Shown here: one piece after another, positions 18,254 to 27,431 of the stretch
Position numbering within the stretch: the first letter of the stretch is position 1
How the letters are laid out: the number at the start of each line of letters is the position of its first letter
Assembly: GCA_022009815.1 (NCBI GenBank)
Contig: CP091725.1
Location: 124,001-188,000 of the forward strand
Direction: 5' to 3'
DNA: 64,000 nucleotides
Source: Bacteroidales bacterium
GTDB lineage: Bacteria > Bacteroidota > Bacteroidia > Bacteroidales > Muribaculaceae
The notes under the pieces: model-generated
Databases searched by the model: none
Told to the model about the DNA's origin: nothing
Seen by the model: only the letters and a program-made list of their open reading frames with translations
Made by a program: the position numbers and the translations under genes

Positions 18254-19303
18254 ATGAAGGCAAGTTACGCTCACTACACGCTCCACTTCCGCCAGCCCGC
18301 AGGCACGTCGCGCGGCGTGCTGACCGACAAGGAGACGTATTTTCTGAAACTCGAGGACGAGGATATGCCTGGCGTCTTCGGACTCGGCGAATGCGCCGTG
18401 TTCCGGGGACTGTCGGCAGATGATGTGCCTGCCTACGAGGATAAACTGCGCGAACTGTGCGCCAACATCTCAGCCGACAAAGAAACCGACCTGCACGAGT
18501 TTCCGTCGATACGCTTCGGACTAGAAACGGCAATCAACGACTTTGCAAACGGATGCCGTCGCCAGCCGTTCCCGTCCGACTTCACCGAAGGAATGTCGGC
18601 GATACCCATCAACGGCTTGGTGTGGATGGGGACAAAGGAAGAGATGCTGAACCGCATCGACGACAAAATCAAGGCAGGGTTCACAACGATAAAACTTAAA
18701 GTTGGAGCCATCGACACCGAGAGCGAACTCGACCTCGTGCGCCACATACGCAAGGTGTTTCCTCCCGAAGTGCTCACCATCCGCCTTGACGCCAACGGCG
18801 GGTTCACGCCCGACAACGCGCTGCAGAAGCTGTCAGACTTCGCACGCTACGGCATCCACTCCATCGAGCAGCCAATCAAGCAGGGACAATGGGAGGCGAT
18901 GCGGCGAATCTGCTCCGAGTCGCCTATCGACATTGCGCTCGACGAGGAACTCATTGGCATCCACACGCCCGAACGCATGGGAGAAATGCTCGATGCCGTA
19001 CGACCGAAATACATAATCTTGAAGCCGTCGCTAATTGGCGGTTTCTCCGGCTCTCAGGACTGGATTATGCAAGCCGCACGCCGCGACATCGGCGGATGGG
19101 TGACGTCGGCCCTGGAATCCAACGTAGGCTTGAACGCCATCGCGCAATGGACGGCGCAACTCGGCGCACGCATGCCGCAGGGTCTCGGCACCGGGGCTCT
19201 TTTCACAAACAACATCGGCAGTCCGCTTGAGCAGGTGGGAGAAGTGTTGCGCTTCAATCCTGCCAAGACATGGCAACTGCCCGAACTCGACTGGAGACAA
19301 TGA
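18254..19303 (+). CDS. menC: o-succinylbenzoate synthase
   Basis: An enolase-superfamily enzyme that dehydrates SHCHC to o-succinylbenzoate. The 349-residue protein has the catalytic KxK in TIKLKVG and the metal ligands in RLDANGG, SIEQPI and ALDEEL, spaced as in the superfamily, plus a second lysine region at YIILKPSLIGG. It starts 2 bases after menB and its stop overlaps the menE start (ATGA). OSB synthase is preferred over dipeptide epimerase because of the men gene context. Confidence 0.93.
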   Translation: MKASYAHYTLHFRQPAGTSRGVLTDKETYFLKLEDEDMPGVFGLGECAVFRGLSADDVPAYEDKLRELCANISADKETDLHEFPSIRFGLETAINDFANGCRRQPFPSDFTEGMSAIPINGLVWMGTKEEMLNRIDDKIKAGFTTIKLKVGAIDTESELDLVRHIRKVFPPEVLTIRLDANGGFTPDNALQKLSDFARYGIHSIEQPIKQGQWEAMRRICSESPIDIALDEELIGIHTPERMGEMLDAVRPKYIILKPSLIGGFSGSQDWIMQAARRDIGGWVTSALESNVGLNAIAQWTAQLGARMPQGLGTGALFTNNIGSPLEQVGEVLRFNPAKTWQLPELDWRQ

Positions 19304-20244
19304 CCGTAGACGACTTTCTGAAAGAATGGCATTCCGAGGAGCCCTTTGTCGTGGCACACACTTCGGGCTCCACGGGAAAGCCTAAAGAAATAAAACTGCT
19401 GAAAGCGGATATGCGCACGTCGGCAGCACTGACCAACCGTTTTTTCTCAATCGACAGCGGCAGTACCCTGCTGCTATGCCTGTCGCCTGACTATATTGCC
19501 GGAAAAATGATGATTGTACGCGCAGAGGAAGCCGGGGCCACACTGCTTGTCGAATCGCCGAGCAACCATCCGCTTGAACATTTTTCAGGGGCTACCGTCG
19601 ACCTACTCGCCGTGGTGCCGTCACAGGCACTGTGGCTCGCCGAGCACCAGGAATCACTTAACAATGTGCGCAATATGATTGTAGGCGGAGGGGAAATCAC
19701 GCCACGCCTGCGCACGATGCTGTCGCAGTTGCACGTCAATGCCTACGCCACTTACGGAATGACCGAAACGTGCTCGCATGTCGCCCTGTCGCGCATCGCC
19801 GAGCCGGCACAGCCATTTGAGGCGCTTCCGCCCGTCACGTTCGCAACCGACCATCGTGGATGTCTTGCAATCAACGCTCCACAATTCAGTTTCAACCACC
19901 TACAGACCAACGACATTGTCGACCTTCTCGCTCCCGACCGCTTCTACTGGCGCGGTCGCTACGACAACGTGGTCAACACTGGAGGTATCAAGGTGTTTCC
20001 TGAAGAACTGGAACGCAAAATCGCACATCTGTTCACCCGCCGTTTCTACATCTCCTCGCGCCCATCTGACAAATGGGGACAAGAGCTTGTGCTCAAAATC
20101 GAAGGCGCGCCGCTCTCGCCCGCCGATGAAGCGTCGCTAAAAAACAGCCTCGCCGACATTCTGACACCGCACCAGCGTCCCAAAGCCATCATCGCCATCC
20201 CCCACTTCGCCGAGACATCAAGCGGAAAAGTGAAAAGACAATAA
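19300..20244 (+). CDS. menE: o-succinylbenzoate-CoA ligase, compact form
   Basis: An AMP-forming acyl-CoA ligase that activates o-succinylbenzoate. It has the P-loop AHTSGSTGKPKEI at about residues 17-29, YATYGMTETCSHVAL, the RGRYDNVVNTGGIKV hinge and a terminal SSGKVKRQ with the catalytic lysine. At 314 residues it lacks the roughly 130-residue segment that normally precedes the P-loop; short MenE proteins occur in this phylum. The start ATG 19300 is coupled to the menC stop. It is the last gene of the men cluster; menA, menF and menH are not in the window. Confidence 0.92.
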   Translation: MTVDDFLKEWHSEEPFVVAHTSGSTGKPKEIKLLKADMRTSAALTNRFFSIDSGSTLLLCLSPDYIAGKMMIVRAEEAGATLLVESPSNHPLEHFSGATVDLLAVVPSQALWLAEHQESLNNVRNMIVGGGEITPRLRTMLSQLHVNAYATYGMTETCSHVALSRIAEPAQPFEALPPVTFATDHRGCLAINAPQFSFNHLQTNDIVDLLAPDRFYWRGRYDNVVNTGGIKVFPEELERKIAHLFTRRFYISSRPSDKWGQELVLKIEGAPLSPADEASLKNSLADILTPHQRPKAIIAIPHFAETSSGKVKRQ

Positions 20245-20284
20245 CTTTTTCATAGCCGCAAGGCGGAATGCAGCGAAATTTCCG

Positions 20285-20292
20285 TAACTTTG
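20285..20292 (+). promoter_or_regulatory. -7 promoter box of the TamA-like gene
   Basis: TAACTTTG matches the -7 consensus 18 bases before ATG 20310. No good -33 box was found at the right distance, so this is a weak call. Confidence 0.45.
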
Positions 20293-20309
20293 CAGTCTGT
20301 CTATCGGAT

Positions 20310-22667
20310 ATGACTAAAATTTGGGACAAAATACGCAGGCTACGCATCGCCGGGGCTACCGCAATGGTTGCCTTGACGGTGTTTGCGTCGTGCCACACCA
20401 CCAAGTTTGTGCCCGAAGGCAAATATCTGCTCAACAAAGCGCGCATCGAGGTTAAGGACAATCCGGAAATCAGCCGCAAGGAGATGCGCAACTATCTGAG
20501 GCAGACGCAGAACCACGAAGTGTTCGGAGGATGGAAGCTGCAGCTCAACGTCTACAACTGGTCTGGACGCGACTCGACAAAATGGTACAACAAATGGGTT
20601 CGCAAACTGGGACAGGCACCGGTGATTTACGATCCGGCACTCACTGAATTGTCAGCCAACCAGCTGCGTTTGGCACTCGTCAACAGAGGCTATCTCGGCA
20701 CCGAGGTTATTGTCGACACGCTCAAAGACAGCCGCAAGAAGAAGGCAGAGGTGATTTACAGCATCTACACCAACAAGCCCCACTACATTGCCAGCGTGGA
20801 CTACAACATCCCCGACGACACGTTGCGCTCGCTGATTCTTGCCGACTCCTCCAAATTCATTCTGCGCAGCAACACCAACTTTGACCGCAACATGCTCGAC
20901 CAGGCGCGCCAAAACATCACCGACCGCCTGCGCAACCAAGGCTACTTCGGGTTTAACAAGGAATATATCACATTCACTGCCGACACCACAGCCGGAAGCC
21001 GTGCCGTCGACTTGACAATGAACGTGATGCCACCTTATCCCAACCGCATAAAGCATTACGACCGCCACCAGCCGTTTTTCGTGCGCCACGTCTATGTGGT
21101 CACCGACTACGACCCTGCACGCGAGTACGACATCACGAAATATGCGCCCGACAATGTGGAATACTACAAAGGTCTGCGCATCTTTTATGGCGACCGCCAT
21201 TACCTGCGTCCGCGCATCATCGACGAGAACTGCTATATCACACCCGGAAAGAAATACGACGCCTCCGATGTCGACAAAACGTATCAAGCGTTCGGGCGTC
21301 TCGGCATCCTGAAATTCATCAACATCAACTTTGAGTCGGTCGGCGAAATCGACGGGCATCTGTGGGTCGACTCCTACATCCTTCTCACCGAAGGCAAGTC
21401 GCAGACCGTGACGGTGTCGCTCGAGGGCACAAACTCCGAGGGCGACCTTGGATTCGGTGTGGCGGCTACATACCAGCACCGCAACCTTGCCCGAGGCTCA
21501 GAGACGCTCACCGCCAAAGCCGGGGTGAACTATGAGAGCATCTCCGGCGATATGTCGGGGCTGATAAACAACAAATATGCCGAATACAACGGCGAGGTAG
21601 GCATCGCCTTCCCCAAGTTCATCTTCCCTTTCCTGAAGAAGAGTTTCCGACAGAAAATCCGCGCCAACACCGAGTTCTCCACATCGTTCACCTATCAGGA
21701 GCGTCCGGAATACACCCGCGTGATTGCCGGCGCCGGATGGAAATACAAGTGGACCGAGCGCGGCAGCATGATCGGACACACGTTCGACCTGCTCGACATC
21801 AACTACGTCTACCTGCCCAAAATGAAGGATGAGTTCATCAGCGAGATTGCTCCCGACAATCCACTGCTGCGCTATTCCTATGAGGACCACTTCATTATGA
21901 AGATGGGCTACACGTTCTATTACACAAACAAGAAAAGCCAGGTGGCACCGATAGGCAAATTCGTCTATCAGCCCGACATCTACACCTTCCGTGCCGGCAT
22001 TGAGACCGCCGGCAACCTGCTCTATGCCGGCAGCAGCCTGTCAAAGCAGAAACGCGACCCCGACTCACAGGCATACAAGGTGTTCGGCATCCAGTATTCA
22101 CAATATGTGAAACTCAACCTCGACTACACCTACAACCACTCCTTCGACCGTCGCAACGCCCTCGTGCTGCACATCGGAGCCGGAGCGGCTGTGCCCTACG
22201 GCAACTCCACGATTCTGCCGTTTGAGAAACGCTTCTACAGCGGTGGCGCCAACAGCGTCAGAGGCTGGTCGGTGCGCACACTCGGTCCCGGACGTTTCAA
22301 CGGCGACAACTCCGTAAGCTCGTTTATGGAACAGTGTGGCGACATCCGTCTGGACCTCAACATGGAGTACCGCGCCAAGCTTTTCTGGGTGTTTGAGATG
22401 GCGGCATTCATCGACGCCGGCAACATCTGGACAATACGCAGCTACGAGAACCAGCCAGGAGGCGTGTTCAAATTCGACTCGTTCTACAAGGAAATCGCCG
22501 CCGCCTACGGCATCGGTCTCCGTCTGAACTTCAACTACTTCCTGCTGCGTCTCGACTGCGGTATGAAAGCCTACAACCCCGCGCTCGACCAAGAGCGATG
22601 GCCTCTTGTGCATCCCAACTTCAAGCGCGACTATGCTCTGCATTTCTCGGTGGGCTATCCTTTCTGA
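20310..22667 (+). CDS. BamA/TamA-family outer-membrane assembly lipoprotein
   Basis: A 785-residue protein of the Omp85 superfamily. A lipobox LTVFASC (Cys at about residue 28) suggests a lipid anchor. POTRA-like repeats occupy roughly residues 45-400 (for example LRLALVNRGYLGTEVIVDT and TDRLRNQGYFGFNKEYI). The C-terminal beta-barrel contains RFYSGGANSVRGWSVRTLGPG, the conserved lid-loop VRGW motif, and ends in aromatic F. It probably helps insert outer-membrane proteins. Start 20310 is preferred over 20268 because the -7 box lies between them. A HAD phosphatase follows after 21 bases. Confidence 0.88.
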   Translation: MTKIWDKIRRLRIAGATAMVALTVFASCHTTKFVPEGKYLLNKARIEVKDNPEISRKEMRNYLRQTQNHEVFGGWKLQLNVYNWSGRDSTKWYNKWVRKLGQAPVIYDPALTELSANQLRLALVNRGYLGTEVIVDTLKDSRKKKAEVIYSIYTNKPHYIASVDYNIPDDTLRSLILADSSKFILRSNTNFDRNMLDQARQNITDRLRNQGYFGFNKEYITFTADTTAGSRAVDLTMNVMPPYPNRIKHYDRHQPFFVRHVYVVTDYDPAREYDITKYAPDNVEYYKGLRIFYGDRHYLRPRIIDENCYITPGKKYDASDVDKTYQAFGRLGILKFININFESVGEIDGHLWVDSYILLTEGKSQTVTVSLEGTNSEGDLGFGVAATYQHRNLARGSETLTAKAGVNYESISGDMSGLINNKYAEYNGEVGIAFPKFIFPFLKKSFRQKIRANTEFSTSFTYQERPEYTRVIAGAGWKYKWTERGSMIGHTFDLLDINYVYLPKMKDEFISEIAPDNPLLRYSYEDHFIMKMGYTFYYTNKKSQVAPIGKFVYQPDIYTFRAGIETAGNLLYAGSSLSKQKRDPDSQAYKVFGIQYSQYVKLNLDYTYNHSFDRRNALVLHIGAGAAVPYGNSTILPFEKRFYSGGANSVRGWSVRTLGPGRFNGDNSVSSFMEQCGDIRLDLNMEYRAKLFWVFEMAAFIDAGNIWTIRSYENQPGGVFKFDSFYKEIAAAYGIGLRLNFNYFLLRLDCGMKAYNPALDQERWPLVHPNFKRDYALHFSVGYPF

Positions 22668-22688
22668 CAGATAAAAACATATATAGCA

Positions 22689-23339
22689 ATGAAACAATTA
22701 GTGATTTTCGATCTCGACGGCACGCTGATAAATTCCATCAAGGATCTTGGAGCTGCCACCAACTTTGCATTGGAGAAAAACGGATTTCCGACACATCCCC
22801 TCGAAGCCTACCCTATGTATGTGGGCAACGGTGTGAGCAAACTCATTGAGCGCGCGCTGCCCGAAGACCAGCGCAACGAGGCTATGATAAAAAAAATCAG
22901 AGCCGACTTCACCACTTACTACGACATCCACAACACCGACTATACCCATCCCTACGACGGCATTCCCGAGCTGCTTGAGCACCTGCAGGAAAACGGCATC
23001 AAAATCGCCGTTGCGTCCAACAAATATGACGCTGCGGCAAAGGCTTTGGTCACCACGCTGTTTCCATCGATCAGCTTCGCAGCCATAGAGGGACAGAAAG
23101 AAGGAGTGCCGGTGAAACCCGACCCTTCGGTTGTGTTTGAGATTCTCGGTGCCACACAGGTAAAGAAAGCCGATGTGCTGTATGTCGGCGACTCTGGAGT
23201 GGACATGGAGACAGCCCGCAGAGCCTGCGTTGACTCCGTAGGCGTCACATGGGGATTCCGCTCCGTCGACGAGCTGCGCGCCAACTATGCCAACCACATC
23301 GTCGACACTCCCGCTGAGATAATACCGCTTTTAGACTAA
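22689..23339 (+). CDS. gph: HAD-family phosphatase, phosphoglycolate phosphatase-like
   Basis: A 216-residue haloacid dehalogenase-type hydrolase. Motif I is FDLDGTLINS (nucleophile Asp9), motif II IAVASNKYD, motif III the lysine in PVKPDPSVV, and motif IV YVGDSGVDMETA. The cap and length fit phosphoglycolate phosphatase, which removes 2-phosphoglycolate formed during DNA repair. Substrate assignment within this subfamily is uncertain. The gene ends at a strong bidirectional terminator. Confidence 0.82.
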   Translation: MKQLVIFDLDGTLINSIKDLGAATNFALEKNGFPTHPLEAYPMYVGNGVSKLIERALPEDQRNEAMIKKIRADFTTYYDIHNTDYTHPYDGIPELLEHLQENGIKIAVASNKYDAAAKALVTTLFPSISFAAIEGQKEGVPVKPDPSVVFEILGATQVKKADVLYVGDSGVDMETARRACVDSVGVTWGFRSVDELRANYANHIVDTPAEIIPLLD

Positions 23340-23362
23340 GACAACTCGATGTGAGCATATAC

Positions 23363-23401
23363 AATCCGGGGCAGACATCAAGCGATTGTCTGCCCCGGAT
23401 T
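23363..23401. terminator. Bidirectional terminator between HAD gene and pyrD
   Basis: A 15-bp perfect G+C-rich stem (23363-23377 with 23387-23401) has a 9-base loop between two convergent genes. The flanking T or A runs are short. Confidence 0.75.
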
Positions 23402-23426
23402 TGCATTATCATATTGCCGTCAACGG

Positions 23427-24338
23427 TTATACCGTCATACCGCCTATCAGCTCGCGCATCGACGAGATGTTGTGGCGATGGCAATAGTCATCGATATAGT
23501 CAATGATTTTCTCAGTAACGTTAGGGTCGACGAAATTGGCGGTGCCCACCTCTACTGCCGTTGCTCCGGCAAGGATAAACTCCAGCGCATCGCGACCGTT
23601 CATAATTCCGCCCAGGCCAATCACAGGAATCTTTACGGCATGCGCCACCTGCCATACCATTCTCACCGCTATCGGACGTATGCACGGTCCAGAAAGTCCG
23701 CCAGTGATTGTCGACAGATAAGGCGTGCGCTTCTCCACATCGATCGACATTCCCAAGAACGTGTTTACAAGCGACACCGCATCGGCTCCTTCAGCCTCCA
23801 CCGCACGTGCGATGTCGGCAATGTCAGTCACGTTTGGCGACAATTTCACAATCAGCGTCTTGTCGAAAGCCCCACGCGCCGCGCTCACCACCTGCGCCGC
23901 TCCCGAACACGACGTTCCGAAAGCCATACCGCCCTGCTTAACGTTAGGGCATGAAATGTTAAGCTCAATCGCATGGATTTTGTCGAGCGGAGCCAAGCGT
24001 TCGCACACAGCCACATAATCCTCCACCTTGGCACCCGACACGTTCACGATGATTTCCGTGTCCAAATCCTTAATGCGCGGATAGATGTTGTTGATAAAAT
24101 AGTTTACGCCATGGTTTTGCAAGCCAACGGCATTGAGCATTCCCGATGGAGTCTCGACCATGCGCGGATAAGGATTTCCCTCACGATGGCTGATTGTGGT
24201 GCCCTTCACGATGATGCCGCCAAGACGGTTCAAGTCGACAAAATCAGCAAACTCCTCACCATATCCGAAAGTGCCTGAAGCCGTCAGCACCGGGTTTTTC
24301 AGAGAAAGACCCTTTATGTTTACTTTTAAATCTGCCAT
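23427..24338 (-). CDS. pyrD: Dihydroorotate dehydrogenase B, catalytic subunit
   Basis: An FMN TIM-barrel enzyme that oxidises dihydroorotate to orotate in pyrimidine synthesis. The 303-residue protein has GTFGYGEEFADFVDLNRLGG, NAVGLQNHGV, the LNISCPNVKQGG block of class 1B enzymes, VKLSPNVTDI and GLGGIMNGRDALEFILAGA. The start overlaps the pyrK stop by 13 bases, which fits a heterotetramer expressed from one mRNA. NAD is the likely acceptor through PyrK. Confidence 0.96.
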   Translation of the reverse strand: MADLKVNIKGLSLKNPVLTASGTFGYGEEFADFVDLNRLGGIIVKGTTISHREGNPYPRMVETPSGMLNAVGLQNHGVNYFINNIYPRIKDLDTEIIVNVSGAKVEDYVAVCERLAPLDKIHAIELNISCPNVKQGGMAFGTSCSGAAQVVSAARGAFDKTLIVKLSPNVTDIADIARAVEAEGADAVSLVNTFLGMSIDVEKRTPYLSTITGGLSGPCIRPIAVRMVWQVAHAVKIPVIGLGGIMNGRDALEFILAGATAVEVGTANFVDPNVTEKIIDYIDDYCHRHNISSMRELIGGMTV

Positions 24339-25105
24339 TTCAATCGTTTTATGTTAAAGACCGGTCCCTCCTTGCAAACGCACAAGTTGCCCTCCACCGT
24401 GTCTTCCACACAGCACAGGCAAGCTCCGACACCGCAAGCCATACGGTTTTCCAGCGAGACCTCACATTCAATGTTGTTGCGCATAGCGTATGCCGCCATT
24501 GCCTTCATCATCGGCATCGGACCGCAGCAGTAAAGCATCTGCCACGACTTCTGCAATGCCGAGTTCTTGGTGATCAATCCATGCTCGCCCATCGAGCCGT
24601 CGTCGGTCGACACATACACACATCCAATCTTCTCAAACTCCTCAAGCTCGAGCAAATCGTCCTTGCTGCGCGCCCCCAACAGGAAAGCCACTTCAAAGCC
24701 ACGTTTTTTCAACTCACTGCCAAGATAGAGCATCGGCGCCACTCCAACACCTCCTCCGGCAAGAAGCACCTTCGACGCCGTGTCGGCAGGGATGGAAAAC
24801 CCTTTGCCGAGCGGCAGCACAAGACTCAGCACGCGACCTTCAGCCAAAGCCACAAGATGGCGTGTGCCCTCGCCAGCCACTCTGACAAGAAGCCACAACT
24901 CATTGCGGTCGCGGTCAACGAAATTTATTGAAATCGGACGGCGGAGAAATGTGGATTTGGAATCAGGCACCTCCACCTCAACAAATTGCCCAGCGCAAGT
25001 GTCGATGATTGCCGAGCCGTCAGCAGGCTGCAGTTTCAGCAGGCTGTATGAATCCGACAACCGTTCATTAAAGCGGACAACGTAATCTTTTATTTGTTTC
25101 TTCAT
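24326..25105 (-). CDS. pyrK: Dihydroorotate dehydrogenase B, electron transfer subunit
   Basis: An FAD and 2Fe-2S protein that passes electrons from PyrD to NAD. From ATG 25105 it encodes 259 residues: the FAD-binding RRPISINFV, the NAD-binding LLAGGGVGVAPMLYLGSEL and YCCGPMPMMKA, and four cysteines in MACGVGACLCCVEDTV...CVC near the C-terminus for the cluster. A longer open frame upstream of 25105 has no family similarity and overlaps the promoter. It precedes pyrD in the operon. Confidence 0.95.
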   Translation of the reverse strand: MKKQIKDYVVRFNERLSDSYSLLKLQPADGSAIIDTCAGQFVEVEVPDSKSTFLRRPISINFVDRDRNELWLLVRVAGEGTRHLVALAEGRVLSLVLPLGKGFSIPADTASKVLLAGGGVGVAPMLYLGSELKKRGFEVAFLLGARSKDDLLELEEFEKIGCVYVSTDDGSMGEHGLITKNSALQKSWQMLYCCGPMPMMKAMAAYAMRNNIECEVSLENRMACGVGACLCCVEDTVEGNLCVCKEGPVFNIKRLKWQI

Positions 25106-25156
25106 ATTCTGGATTCTGAAAATACCGGCATTTCCCCGGCGACCTTTTAGGCACTG

Positions 25157-25187
25157 CAAAGTTACAACAACAACGGCTAACTTGAAA
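25157..25187 (-). promoter_or_regulatory. Promoter of pyrK-pyrD
   Basis: Minus-strand -7 TAACTTTG (25157-25164), 19-base spacer, near-consensus -33 TTTC (25184-25187). The leader is about 45 bases. Confidence 0.6.
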
Positions 25188-25307
25188 GACGTTGTCGCCT
25201 TTTTGTAAAAAAATCCGTATGCGTGTCGATGCAAAAAACAAGCGTCGGTCGGCTGTTTTACACAAAAAAAGACTAAATAAGCAGTTTTTCCGACAAAATC
25301 ACGACCA

Positions 25308-25334
25308 TAGATTTGTAGAAATTTCTTAGATTTG
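25308..25334 (+). promoter_or_regulatory. Two copies of the -7 box before the DUF3332 gene
   Basis: TAGATTTG occurs at 25308-25315 and again at 25327-25334. The first copy has a TTTT at -33 distance (19 bases upstream); the second has none. Either may drive the lipoprotein gene at 25361. Confidence 0.5.
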
Positions 25335-25360
25335 CACATTATTATTCAACAGACAATAAA

Positions 25361-25909
25361 ATGAGAAAAATATTACTCCCCGTTTGCGTTGTTGCATTGG
25401 CATCGTCAATGCTCTTCACATCCTGCATAGGAAGTTTCAAACTGACAAACAAAGTGCTGTCATGGAACCATCAGATAGGCAACAAATTTGTCAACGAGCT
25501 CGTGTTTGTGGGCTTGTGGATTCTGCCTGTCTACGAGATTTCGGCAATCGCAGACGCCCTCATAATCAACAGCATCGAATTCTGGTCGGGCACAAACCCA
25601 ATCGAAGCCGGCACAAAGACAGTGACCAGCGACAACGAGCGCTACCTTGTGGCATGGGACAACACTGGCTACAAAATCACCAATGAGACAACAGGCGAAG
25701 AGACCCGCTTCAACTTCGACGCCGACACAAACTCATGGGCGCTTGCCACTCCGGAGGGCGACATCACAATCCTGACGTTCATCGATGACACCCATGTCAA
25801 GGTGCCAACCCTCGACGGCTCGTCGACAATCGTCGAATTGTCGGACAACGGTGTGCTTGCCTACAAAGACCTTGTCGGCTACAACAACGTCCTTCTTGCC
25901 AAGAAATAA
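25361..25909 (+). CDS. DUF3332 family lipoprotein
   Basis: A 182-residue predicted lipoprotein with the signal sequence MRKILLPVCVVALASSMLFTSC (lipobox Cys near residue 22). The mature part begins IGSFKLTNKVLSWNHQIGNKFVNELVF and has a second hydrophobic stretch with NSIEFWSGTNP, the signature of DUF3332. The family has no known function; members occur throughout Bacteroidota and Proteobacteria. It is transcribed alone, followed by a weak hairpin. Confidence 0.85.
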   Translation: MRKILLPVCVVALASSMLFTSCIGSFKLTNKVLSWNHQIGNKFVNELVFVGLWILPVYEISAIADALIINSIEFWSGTNPIEAGTKTVTSDNERYLVAWDNTGYKITNETTGEETRFNFDADTNSWALATPEGDITILTFIDDTHVKVPTLDGSSTIVELSDNGVLAYKDLVGYNNVLLAKK

Positions 25910-25916
25910 GACCTTA

Positions 25917-25955
25917 AAGCCGGCGCCAAAAGAGAAAAAGGTTCCGGCTTCTTTC
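25917..25955 (+). terminator. Weak terminator after the DUF3332 gene
   Basis: A 7-bp stem (25917-25923 with 25944-25950) has a 20-base loop, then CTTTC. Plausible but not strong. Confidence 0.4.
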
Positions 25956-25983
25956 ATTAATATTCAAACCATCAATTTTCCTA

Positions 25984-27431
25984 TGAAAAAATTATTCACT
26001 TTATTTGTTGCAATTTTGTGTGCGGCAGCGATTCATGCCGCCAACTATTCCGGCACATTGCCCGTGTTGCACATCTACACAGAAAACTCCACACCAATCA
26101 CATCGAAGGAGTATTATCTCAACGGCACATACTACCTTGACAACCTCGGCATCGAAGGCTACAAGTCGATCGGTTCGGCCAGCGAACCGCTGACATTGAA
26201 AATCAAAGGACGCGGCAACTATACATTCACAGGCTTCGACAAAAAGCCTTACCGCCTGAAACTCGACGCCAAAGCGGCACTGCTCGGCATGAAGAAAAGC
26301 AAGCATTTCGCATTGCTCGCCCATGCCGACGACAACCTCGGATTTCTACGCAACACGATGGGCTTCGAGCTGAGCCGCCGCGGCGGACTTGACTTCACTC
26401 CGGAGCAACGCCCTGTGGAAGTGGTGCTCAACGGCGAATACATCGGCTTGTACTTCCTGACCGAGACCATCCGCGTCGACTCCGACCGCGTAAAGATTAC
26501 CGAACAGGCCGACAACATCAGCGACCCGGAAGAAATCACCGGCGGATGGCTTGTGGAAATCGACAACTATTGGGATGCCGACCAAGTCACAATCAACGAG
26601 GGCAACGGCGAACTTATCCGTCTGACGTACAAGTCGCCGGAAGTGCTGTCGGACGCACAGTCGGACTATCTGAAACCTCGCTACCGCAGCCGACCGCGCC
26701 ATCTACGCAAACGACAAATCGTCGACCGAATGGGAAAACATCATCGACATCGACTCGCTCGCCACGTTCTATCTGATTCAAGAAATAATGGACAACGCAG
26801 AGTCGTTCCACGGCAGCTGTTATTTCCACAAACATAGAGGTGCGGACACAAAGATTATTTTCGGTCCGGTGTGGGACTTCGGCAACTCATACCACCGCAG
26901 CACCGACAAATTCATACACCAAGACCCACCATACGGTCAGACATGGATTGCCGAAATCGCCAAATTTCCACGTTTCCAGGCTCGCGTGAAGCAACTTTGG
27001 GACAAATTCCTCGACAACGACTACGCGTCGCTCGACAAGTTTGCCTCCGATTTTGCGAAGCAGATAGCCAAAGCCGCCGAATGCGACGCCAACCGCTGGC
27101 CCAACTACGGAAACCGCAATATGGAGAATGCGAAGAATGAATTCATGAAGATGCTCCACGCAAAAGTGTCATGGCTCAAGAAGCAATGGGGCGAGAGCGG
27201 CATTACCGGCACAGAAGAAACGCGCTTAACGTGACTGTTGCCGACGGCGGGCAACTGCTTTTCTCCGGCAATGTCGATTCCGCAACAGCCTTCGACCTCT
27301 CCGGACGTCCCGCCAACATCGAGCTGACATCTCCGACCACCGCCAGAATCGACGGCATGGCAGGAATCTACATCGTGCGGCTTCAGACAGCCTCGTCGGC
27401 AAAGACCGTGAAAGTGGTCATTCCACAATAA
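25984..27431 (+). CDS. CotH kinase-family secreted protein (two apparent frameshifts)
   Basis: A secreted protein of the CotH family, atypical kinase-fold proteins first known from spore coats and also found in bacterial secreted proteins. It begins with signal peptide MKKLFTLFVAILCAAAIHA. CotH blocks are LKIKGRGNYTF, YRLKLDAKAALLGM, LHADDNLGFLRN-like and FGPVWDFGNSY. The last 65 residues (FSGNVDSATAFDLSGRPAN...GIYIVRLQ) look like a sorting domain for secretion. Two breaks, at 26673-26675 and 27218-27220, are repaired by adding two A and one A. The restored length is about 483 residues. The end overlaps the convergent hemW by 14 bases. The target is unknown. Confidence 0.8.
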
